Assembly (NCBI RefSeq): GCF_019393635.1
Contig: NC_057867.1
Coordinates: 1,010,527 to 1,074,526 of the forward strand
DNA from: Dromiciops gliroides
Taxonomy: Eukaryota; Chordata; Mammalia; Microbiotheria; Microbiotheriidae
DNA: 64,000 nucleotides
Reading direction: 5' to 3'
Shown here: piece after piece, positions 49,401 to 57,654 of the stretch
How the letters are laid out: the number at the start of each line of letters is the position of its first letter
How positions within the stretch are numbered: position 1 is the first letter of the stretch
The notes under the pieces: model-generated
What the model was told of the DNA's origin: nothing
Databases searched by the model: none
Seen by the model: only the letters and a program-made list of their open reading frames with translations
Program-made: the position numbers and the translations under genes

Positions 49401-51589
49401 GTTTGAAGAAGACCCAAGGTAAGTAAGGCCTGAGGAAAGGCAGGAATCCCAAGGGGAGGTGCTAAGACAGGGTTAGGGTCTGCCTCTGCCTTTGCCTTCT
49501 GACAAGCCTTTCCCTGGGTAGCGTGCTCTACGTGTCCTTGCACCGCTATGATCACGGCACCTTCTTCCCCATGGCTGAGGATGGCGCTAGCAGCCGTGTG
49601 GGCCGGGGCCAGGGAGAGGGCTTCAATGTCAACGTGGCATGGAATGGGCCCCGTCTTGGAGATCCTGACTACCTCACTGCCATGCACCATATTGTGATGC
49701 CCATTGCCTATGAGGTGAGATTGGCAGCCAAAGAAGATGGTTGGGGGTGGCATTGCCTGCTCCTGGCACTTGTGTCCACCTGAGAGGCTGGGCGATTTTT
49801 CTCTTGCTGCAATTGTGTTATAGTTCAACCCTGAGCTGGTGCTGGTGTCTGCTGGCTTTGATGCTGCTCGGGGGGACCCACTAGGAGGCTGCCTAGTTTC
49901 CCCAGAGGGCTATGCACACATGACTCACTTGCTGATGGGGCTGGCTGGTGGCCACATTGCCCTTGTCCTCGAGGTATGATTCCCCTGTCCGGTGGTCCTC
50001 CCTCCGTCCTCCTTACCCATGACTCCAGGCTCTCCCAACCTACCTCTCTTCCCCTCATTCCAGGGTGGCTACAACCTAACATCCATCTCCGAATCCATGG
50101 CTGCTTGTACCCGGACCCTTCTGGGTGACCCACCCCCCCTGCTCCCCTGGCTTCGGCCCCCATTGCCTGGGGCCTTCCTCTCACTAGGTGAGGTTACCCA
50201 GACCCACCGGAAGTATTGGCAGAGCCTGCGGCTTACTGGTGAGCAGAGCTTCAGTGGGGGCCATGGAGAATCTGACAGGATGGGGGATGACTGATTTCTC
50301 ACCTTCCATTCACTGTCCAGCAGTAGAGATGGAAGTGGAAGAAGGGGAGACCCCACTGGAGCCCGCTGAGAAGGAGAGTACCCTGGGGCAGAAGCTTCCT
50401 GAAGAGAGCCGCCCCGAGGCATTGGCCCCAGGACCAAAGCTAGAGGAACGGCCTCCATCAGCCAAGCTTGAGGAGACCCTAGGCCTAGAGTCCCTGCGGC
50501 TCAGCAGCGCCTGTTCTCCCGGGGAGCCAGATGCTGAGGCCGTCATTGCCAAAGAAGAGGATCCTGAGGATCCTGGCCTACTTGAGGCAGCTGGCGGAGG
50601 GGGCCCCGCTACTTCCACACTGCTGATGATAGGGGACCAACTTGATACTGAGGGGGTGAGTCTGGTACAGATGTGGGGGGCAGGGCAGGGGATGCCACCC
50701 TTAGGCTCATCACTATCTCAAACAACCTTTTAGGCTACATTCTATGCTGTGACCCCCCTATCTTGGTGCCCACACCTGGCGACTGTGCGCTCAGTGCCTG
50801 AGGGGGGCCTGGAAGTCACCCAGCCATGCCAGGACTGCGGCACCCATGTGGAGAATTGGCTCTGCCTGTCTTGCTATCAGGTGGGACAGGGAAGATAGTC
50901 TGGAGTGCAGAGCTTGAGGGATGGGGTTGGCAAATAACATGTGGAAGGACACAACTAGAATCTATACTAGACATGGACTCATTCTGACCCCTAGGCATCG
51001 TTGTGGTCACCAGGGGGTGCCACAGTGCACAGAGGGCTGGGCCTGGAGTCAGGAAGTCCCAAGTTCAAATCTTGCTCAGGCACTAGCTCTGTGACTGAGG
51101 CAAATCATTTGATCTCTGTCTCAGTTTCCTCACCTGTGAAATGGGGTTCATGATAGCGCCTAACTCACAGGGAGGTTATGAGGCCAAAGTGAAATGTGGG
51201 TAAAAGTGCCTGGCATATAGTAGGTACTTGGAGAAACTAGTATTACTTCCCTCCCCCCTCCCTTTCTCCCTCCCTCCCTTACTTTCCTCCCTGGCTTCCT
51301 TTCATAGGTTCATTGTGGCCGCTACATTCAAGCTCACATGCTCCAGCACCATGAGGCCTCCGGCCACCCCCTGGTCCTAAGCTATGCTGACCTCTCAGTC
51401 TGGTGTTACACCTGCCAGGCCTATGTGAACCATGAAGTGAGTCCCCCTGGATTGGCGGGTGGGTCCCATGGGCTGGGCAGCAAAAGAACAGCTCCCTAAA
51501 ACTGTTCTGCCTTCATCTAGGTTCTGTCAGAAGCCAAGAAAACAGCATACCAGTCCAAATTTGGGGAGGAGATGCCAAATTTGCCGTGA
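43442..51589 (+). CDS. HDAC6: HDAC6 tandem-domain deacetylase (27 coding exons, 1062 aa)
   Basis: Twenty-seven phase-consistent coding exons, from 43442-43522 and 43770-43907 through 50321-50655, 50734-50880, 51308-51436 and 51521-51589, total 1063 codons. HDAC6 is the mainly cytoplasmic tubulin/HSP90/cortactin deacetylase that also carries ubiquitinated cargo to aggresomes. Domain 1 (about 85-420) has RPPGHHAQ with H214-H215 and the catalytic tyrosine in EGGYNLRS (Y385). Domain 2 (about 480-840) has RPPGHHAE with H609-H610, DIHHGNGTQ, and EGGYNLTS (Y781). The C-terminal ZnF-UBP (about 949-1062) keeps its Cys/His ligands (CPHL, CQDCG, CLSCYQVHCGR). The N-terminal leucine-rich [10 protein letters not shown] can serve as the export signal. 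Human is 1215 aa; the difference is mostly the absent SE14 repeat in the linker (837-948). One exon end near 48792 uses an unusual donor. Poly(A) signal at 51719-51724. Confidence 0.97.
44890..45165 (+). repeat. pyrimidine-rich tract in HDAC6 intron
   Basis: CT-dominated low-complexity sequence before the exon at 45168. The long open frame across it on the minus strand is a composition artefact. Similar tracts lie at 13330-13670, 28020-28260 and 32045-32145. Confidence 0.8.
51010..51245 (+). mobile_element. MIR-like CORE-SINE in HDAC6 intron
   Basis: Sense copy: CCACAGTGCACAGAGGGC, CAAGTTCAAATCTTGCTC, TCTCAGTTTCCTCACCTGTG and TGCCTGGCATATAGTAGGTA. Well-preserved layout, diverged sequence. 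Confidence 0.7.
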
Positions 51590-51718
51590 TGACTCCCCTG
51601 TGGCAATGGCCTTGATGCTACCGTTCTTTTGGATTATTGTTCTAATTCCTATGGTTGTAGTTGATGGTGGGGGCACTTTTGAGGAGGGGGAGGGTCAAAG
51701 GTGCCACCATGAGGTAGC

Positions 51719-51934
51719 AATAAACATTCTTAATGCAAGGGAAACTGTCTGTCATTGGTACTCTAGGCAGCTGGTGTGGAAAAGACTGTTTCCAGGAAAT
51801 CAGTTGGAGTGAAGTTGAGAGGGGAACCCCAAAAGGGCCTGGGAAAATGCCTCAGAGCTTGGCAAGGGGTGTGGGGACCAGAGAGGAGACACACTCTGCT
51901 TTGCTTGCTGGGGCAGGAAGGAGACCATTTTATT
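51719..51934. terminator. convergent HDAC6 and PCSK1N poly(A) signals
   Basis: HDAC6 AATAAA lies at 51719-51724 on the + strand. PCSK1N AATAAA on the minus strand is TTTATT at 51929-51934. The roughly 205-base gap between them contains no ERAS-like ORF. Confidence 0.75.
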
Positions 51935-52019
51935 AAGCTTGGGTGCTGAGGTGGAGATGAACATGCACGATGGAGGGGAAAGACAGGAATCAAGGAAGCT
52001 TAGGGAGTTGGAAACCCTG

Positions 52020-54672
52020 TCACTCTGGCCAGTAGTGTGTGGTAGCAAGTGGTACTCCCTGCTGGACCTGAGCCCTTCCCTTGGCTCCCGAGGCCTCCAG
52101 ACGGTTCAAGTGGAGTAGTGCAGTCCCTTGTGACATGGAAGCAGGACCTGGCCCCAGGTCCCGGCGCAGGCGACGACGTTGCGGGAGCCATGGTTCCCCC
52201 CAGACCAATGTAGGAGTGATTCGGGTCTCTGACATCTTGGCCAACAGTCGGCTCATCAGGAATCTGTGGATGGAAAGATCCAGAAGTCTCCAGTGCCACC
52301 AGTTCTGCCTCTTCCCCATGCCCATCCACCTTCTCTCCAGTGGTACCTGAGTAGTGCTCCTTCCTTGGCCTGGACCTCCTCCATGCTGACCTCAGGCTCA
52401 GGACGGGAGCTGCTCCACAGGCGCCACAGCAGTTGGGTCAGAGCAGCAGCTTTGACCTCGGTCTCCCGTTTCCGCTCCTGCCACCCAGCCTCTGCCTCTA
52501 GAAGGCGCTCTAGGGCCTGGGCCAACAGAACTGCCTTGGGGGAACCTGGTGGCCAGTCCAACTGCAGGGCCCTTGCCATTGGCTCAAGATTCCAGGAGAA
52601 AGGCAGGGTTCGGGGCTGTGGGACCCAGAAAAAGAAGATGCTCAGGGTCCCCATGTGGGAAGCAAGAACAGACATGTTATGGAAAAGAACTGGAAGGGGC
52701 TGAAAAGACCCAGCTCACCACTCAACCATCCCCAGAATAAGAAGCTCTTTCTCGACCACATATCCAACAAGTGGTTCTTTCCCCCACCTCAAGGCAGTCC
52801 ATTCCACTTTGGGATATGATTCCTGCTAGCAGGCCTAGATGTACCTCTGTACCTCCCATTCATGGCTCCTGCTCCTGCCTTCAGGCCCAGTTGAGCAAAC
52901 CTAATCCCTCTTCCCCATGACCACCCTTCAGACAAATGAAGACGTACCCCCTTTTCCAGCCTACACTTCATCAGTTCTTTCAACTGACCCACAATCCTTT
53001 GGTTTGAGATCAGGACCCCCAAACACCATGTCAATAGCCTGTCAAATTCTGCCTACTGGGTATTCATCCTTCTTAAAGTGTAGCACCTCCTCCCCATCTC
53101 TAGGAAATCTAAAAATGAGTGCATTTTCATGTCATTGGGAATGTGGCAGTATCTAACTAGCAATCATTTGTGGGGAAGGGAGACATCTTGAAAAGGCTTT
53201 GGGATGTCTGATTTGGACATGACTTCATGTGTTCTCCCCCCCCAGACCAAGACCCAGACCAAAGTGCCTGACTTGAGACTTCATCAAAAGGCAGGGACAG
53301 TAATAGTTCTAAAGCTCTTTGCCAGGTCTCTGGTATTTGGAATTTTCCGTATGCATGTGCATGCATATATATATTTCTCCTCTTTAGATCTAGAAAAGAC
53401 CTTTGAGAACATATAGTCCAACTCTAATTCCTCTCATTTTACAGGTAAAGAAACAGGCACATGGAGGGAAAGTGACTTGTCCAAGGTCACAAAGATAGAA
53501 CTGGGTGGGAATCCAAATCCTTTGAGTTCAAAGCTGGATCTCTTGCCCTTGCTTTACCTCCTGTTTCAGCATATTACAATCTTGGATCATTTCTGTGAGG
53601 ACTAGCGATAGTATGGTCCAGAACTCTTCAGAGCCTTCCTCAAAATCCACCAAAGGACCACTAGTCAGGGTTAAAGAGAGCCTGTGCCTTGGCAGAGAGT
53701 GCCTTTTTCATATCAGAGACGAGACAAAAATGACACTCGTCATTGAGGAGAAGGGATTGTTTTGGAAATGAATGTGACAAAACTGTATAGCACAAAAATA
53801 TTACCAAAACTTAAACAAAAACAAGCTGCTTCATCCCCGAAATTTTAACTCCCATCACAGAAGCACACAGGCTCCAAGACAGTCACAAGGATAAGGCCCT
53901 AGGGAGCTACAACCCTGGTCTCCCTTTCCCCTTCTATCCCCCACCCCCAATACACACCAGCTTGGAGGAGCTTGAAGAAGATGTAGCAGGAAGGGGAGAG
54001 GACAGGAGTTGCTGTGGCAGGGACTCAGGGATTTGGAGACATGCTCTGTACTGCCCCCTCCCACAGCCCGACCCTGCAACTTTTGACACCAGATGCAGGC
54101 TCAGTGTCACCCACAGGTATATAATCATACAACTATCCACAGACATGTCCTGACCATACATGACCCCACACAAAGCCACAAGCATGATCAAGCTAGTCAA
54201 CAAAACATAACGACAGGGTACAGAAACAGTTACGTACAACTACAACGTCACGACATTACAAAGGTTAAATGTCTAAAGAATCATCACCCTGACTTAATAC
54301 AATCACACACATTCAGTGTCACACAAAGACCCAAACACATCCAGACATGTAGCCCAGCCTTTTTCCTTTCCTCCAGGACCTCGGACAGCTCCAAACTCCA
54401 GTAAGGCTCCTCCTTCAGCCCAATCCAGTAGACTGGTGATGAGAATTGCAGTAACCCTAATCAGACATTCTCCTCCGGGACCATTCCCAGGGCAATCCCT
54501 TCCCAGCATAATCCATCTCCTTTCCTCACTTGGGCAGAGCTGGTCTGGAGAGAACCTGGTGAAATTTGGGCCGTAGGAATACCTGGGCAACGGCTGCGCC
54601 ATGGGTCGCTGCTGGGAGGAGCAGGACTCCAGCCCAAACCAAGGTGACCAGCAGTGGCGGCAGAGCTGCCAT
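52020..54672 (-). CDS. PCSK1N: PCSK1N (proSAAS) neuroendocrine secretory protein (3 exons, ~200 aa)
   Basis: Minus-strand exons: 54672-54583, 52615-52347, 52263-52020, total 201 codons. Exon 1 encodes a clear signal peptide, MAALPPLLVTLVWAGVLLLP then AATHGA. Exon 2 has the conserved helix ALERLLEAEAGWQERKRE and AAALTQLLWRLW. Exon 3 has RFLMSRLLAK, the furin-type RRRLRR site, and ALLHLNRLEASG. ProSAAS is a secretory-granule chaperone and PC1/3 inhibitor. Human is about 260 aa. Missing here are the N-terminal RRFRR-bounded SAAS peptides and the canonical LLRVKR inhibitory hexapeptide, which reads LLHLNR. The exon 1 donor (CAG|GTATTC) is moderate; an in-frame alternative CAG|GTTCTC lies 27 bases downstream on the minus strand. 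The position next to HDAC6, convergent with it, fits the human order HDAC6-ERAS-PCSK1N. Confidence 0.85.
53385..53560 (-). mobile_element. old MIR-like SINE in PCSK1N intron 1
   Basis: CTCATTTTACAGGTAAAGAA, AAGTGACTTGTCCAAGGTCA and AAAGCTGGATCTCTTGCC mark a diverged antisense CORE-SINE. Confidence 0.55.
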
Positions 54673-55107
54673 CCTCCTCCTCCTCCAGCCTGTGATTCAC
54701 TCTCCCTCCCTCCCCTCCTGTCAGCGCAAGCGTGTTACTTCATCCCCGCAGTCCTACGCCAGCTTCTAATGCACATTTCCTCTCCCCCTTCCCTCTCTTA
54801 AGGAAAGAGGGATCTTCGGATCATAGAAGGTCAGAGCTGGAAGAGACTTTAGCAGTCATTCAGTCCAACCCCCTAGAGAAAACTGACCCCAAGGAAGAGA
54901 CTCTGGGCACTCCCAACTACAGTTCAAAAGGGAAAGGTGATCACTGACCTAAGCTCTGGCTTTCAGTGTGACTCACCTATTGCTCTCACACTCCCAACAC
55001 CCAAGACTTCCTATTCTTCCTTCGGGCTATGGAGTCGAACCTCTCCACCTCGCTCCTATCCCCCAGCCTCCTCCATTTGATGCCAGAAATATTGGGGTAA
55101 AACATGG
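54673..55107. other. PCSK1N upstream region
   Basis: The PCSK1N promoter should lie here on the minus strand; I recognise no definite motif. A fragment GGATCATAGAAGGTCAGAGC (about 54819-54870) is part of an old CORE-SINE. No other gene is seen. Confidence 0.45.
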
Positions 55108-55250
55108 AGGTTGTCCTTTGTTCTCGAAGAGGACCATGACATCAGGGCGATGCCATGACTTGAAATGAATTGCATATATGTGAAGGAGGGCTGTGCAAGG
55201 TCACCAGCCTCACTCTCTCCTCTAGAGCCATCTGGGTCCAGTGGTGAGAT
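55108..55250 (-). mobile_element. RTE-mobilised SINE (RTESINE-type)
   Basis: Antisense copy: GTTGTCCTTTGTTCTCGAAG, AGGACCATGACATCAGGGCG, GCAAGGTCACCAGCCTCAC, GAGCCATCTGGGTCCAGTGG. Its 3' end is the complement of the RTE tail at 20930-20947. Confidence 0.75.
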
Positions 55251-55261
55251 AGACATCAATT

Positions 55262-55690
55262 GGGGAATGACTTGTATGCCTATAAATTTGACTCAATTCT
55301 CTATATATTTGAGAAATGAGGCCTTTATCATTCTTTTTTTTTTTTATTGATTTTTTTTTTTTTTTTAGTGAGGCAATTGGGGCTAAGTGACTTGCCCAGG
55401 GTCACACAGCTAGTAAGTGTTATGTGTCTGAGGCTGGATTTGAACTCAGATACTCCTGAATCCAGGGCCAGTGCTCTATCCACTGCGCCATCTAGCTGCC
55501 CCGGCCTTTATCATTCTTATATTTATTTTGCTTTGAAATTCCTTGCCCAGTTTTCTGCTTTCCTTATAGTCTTGGTTACATTAGTTCTGTTTGTGTAGAA
55601 GCTTTTAAATTTTATATAATCAAATTATCTATTTTACATTTTGTAATGCTCTCTATATCTTCTTTGATCCTAAATTCTTCCCTTGTATGT
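55262..55690 (-). mobile_element. L1 3'-region fragment (antisense), split by a SINE
   Basis: ATATTTGAGAAATGAGGCCT, then, after the SINE, TGTGTAGAAGCTTTTAAATT and TAATCAAATTATCTATTTTA. This is the antisense wording of an L1 3' region. Confidence 0.6.
55336..55502 (-). mobile_element. short SINE nested in L1
   Basis: Complete element with an antisense poly-A left end. A perfect 16-bp target-site duplication GGCCTTTATCATTCTT lies at 55320-55335 and 55503-55518. Confidence 0.9.
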
Positions 55691-55825
55691 ACTACTTTCT
55701 TAAAAGGAAGGGTTCTACTGGGGGAGAAGGATAACTGGAAAATGGCATTATATTAAAAAAAAGATAAAGACAAAACATTTAAAAATTAATAATTTTTAAA
55801 TAATTTTTAAAATTGATTAAAAATA

Positions 55826-55970
55826 GGGGCAGCTAGGTGACACAGTGGATAAGGCACTGGCCCTGAATTCAGGAGGACCTGAGTTCAAATCTGACCTCAG
55901 ACACTTGACACTTACTAGCTGTGTGACCCTGGGCAAGTCACTTAACCCTCATTGCCCTGCAAAAAAAATT
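55826..55970 (+). mobile_element. short marsupial SINE
   Basis: Sense copy from GGGGCAGCTAGGTGACACAG to CATTGCCCTGCAAAAAAAA, lying among L1 fragments. Confidence 0.85.
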
Positions 55971-56195
55971 TTTTTTAATTAATTAAAAATAGAATTGGTC
56001 AAATGGAACTAATAACTCTGAAAGATCAAGAAATAATAAAAAAAACAGAGATCTGAGTCAAATTTATAAAAATATAAGTCATTCTTCGATTGATAAATGA
56101 TCAAAGGCCTTTTTCAGACAAAGAAATCAAAGCTATCTATAGTCATGAAAAAATGCTCTAGATCACTATTGATCAGAGAAATGCAATTTTCTCTC

Positions 56196-56366
56196 TCTCT
56201 CTTTTTTTTTTGCTGCAAAGGTCAGAGCTGGAAGAGACAATTGGGGTTAAGTGACTTGCCCAGGGTCACACAGCTAGTAAGTGTTAAGTGTCTGAGGCTG
56301 GATTTGAACTCAGGTCCTCCTGACTCCAGGGCCGGTGCTCTATCCACTGTGCCACCTAGCTGCCCC
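56196..56366 (-). mobile_element. chimeric short SINE inside L1
   Basis: The body is the usual short SINE. The 3' module that normally reads GTGAGGCAATTGG is replaced by GGTCAGAGCTGGAAGAGACA joined directly to ATTGGGGTTAAGTGAC. That foreign block also occurs in the CORE-SINE fragment at about 54829-54850. Confidence 0.75.
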
Positions 56367-56751
56367 TGCAAGGAAATTCTATCAAACTTTTAAAGAACAA
56401 TTAATTCTAACACTAACGCTGAAAAAAACAAAAATAGCTCAAAGAAGGAGTGCTACTGAATTCCTTTGACACAAATATGGTCTTGATAGAGAGTCAAAAC
56501 AGAGAAAGAAAACTATAGACCAATTTCCCTAATGAATATTAATTCAAAAATTTTAAATAAAATACTAGCAAGGATATTACCATAAAGATTATCACCAAAA
56601 TATATGTGTGTATGTGTATTGCAAATATCATACATTATGACCAGGTTAGATATACCAGGAATGCAGGGATGGTTCAATACTAGGGAAAGTCACCATATTA
56701 ATAAAAAAACCCAAAATAATATGATTATGATATGTGTATGTGTGTGTGTTC

Positions 56752-56972
56752 ATAGGCACAATGGGCTTGAAGTCAGGAAGACTCATCTTTGTGAATTCAA
56801 ATCTGGCCTCAGACACTTACTAGCTGTATGACCCTGGGCAAGTCACTTCACCCTGTTTGCCTCAACTGTAAAATGATCTGGAGAAGGAAATGACAAACCA
56901 GTCCAGTATCTTTGCCAAGAAATCCCCAAATGGACTCACAGAGAGTTAGCTCTGCTAACTGTAAACAACTGA
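56752..56972 (+). mobile_element. long marsupial SINE inside L1
   Basis: Sense copy: GACTCATCTTTGTGAATTCA, GACCCTGGGCAAGTCACTTC, GGAGAAGGAAATGACAAACC, ATCCCCAAATGGACTCACAG. L1 RT coding resumes on its right side. Confidence 0.8.
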
Positions 56973-57287
56973 ACAATACGTGAATAGATAGAGCCAAAGC
57001 TTTTGACAAAATGCCCTATCCATTCCTGTTTAAAATTGTAGAAAGCATAGGAATAAATGGAACCTTCATTAAAATGATAAGTAGCATTTAAAACCAAGGG
57101 CAAGCATTATCAGGACAAACTAGAAGCCTTCCCAATAAGACCAAGGGTGAAGCTAGGATGTCTATTATCACTATTATTGGTATCAATATTATACTGGAAA
57201 TACCAGCTATATCAATAAGAAAAAGGAAATTAGAGGAATAAGCAAAGACAAAGAAAAAACAAAACTATCACTTTTTAAAAAAAAAAT

Positions 57288-57385
57288 NNNNNNNNNNNNN
57301 NNNNNNNNNNNNNNNNNNNNNNNNNNNNNNNNNNNNNNNNNNNNNNNNNNNNNNNNNNNNNNNNNNNNNNNNNNNNNNNNNNNNN
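57288..57385. other. assembly gap (98 N)
   Basis: Run of N between an L1 fragment ending in poly-A and a C-run leading into the TBC1D25 promoter. Both flanks are low complexity. Confidence 1.
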
Positions 57386-57654
57386 CCCCCCCCCCGCTCC
57401 CGACGAAGGGGAGAGAGGGAAGAAGGGCATGCCTCGGCACACAGTGGGAGCGGGATGAGGCGGAGGGTGCAGAAGGCGGGACAATAGTAACAGAAGTCCC
57501 CGGAGTGCGCAAGCGCACGGTACCCGCCGGCTGGGGAGCGGACCTCGGCGCGAGCCCCCTGTGGGCGTGTGCGCCTGCGCACTCGGAAGGTAACTGTCAC
57601 CCTGGGAGGCGGCGGCGGTGGGAGGCTGCCGGGCCCCTGGTCAGAGGAGAAGGG
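57386..57654 (+). promoter_or_regulatory. TBC1D25: TBC1D25 CpG promoter with two NRF1-like sites
   Basis: GTGCGCAAGCGCAC (57505-57518) and TGCGCCTGCGCA (57570-57581) resemble paired NRF1 elements in a CpG-rich, TATA-less promoter. The left boundary is lost in the gap. Confidence 0.6.

Larger units (their letters stand above)
55980..57287 (+). mobile_element. L1 ORF2 and 3' fragments (sense), cut by the gap
   Basis: Translated pieces give [20 protein letters not shown] (L1 reverse transcriptase) near 56520-56580, GMQGWFN near 56650-56675, and AFDKMPYPFLFKIVESIGIN near 57000-57060. A block around 56095-56195 reads like more 3' L1 sequence but precedes the RT block, so at least two copies or a rearrangement are present. 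Decayed, with SINEs at 56196 and 56752. Confidence 0.7.
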
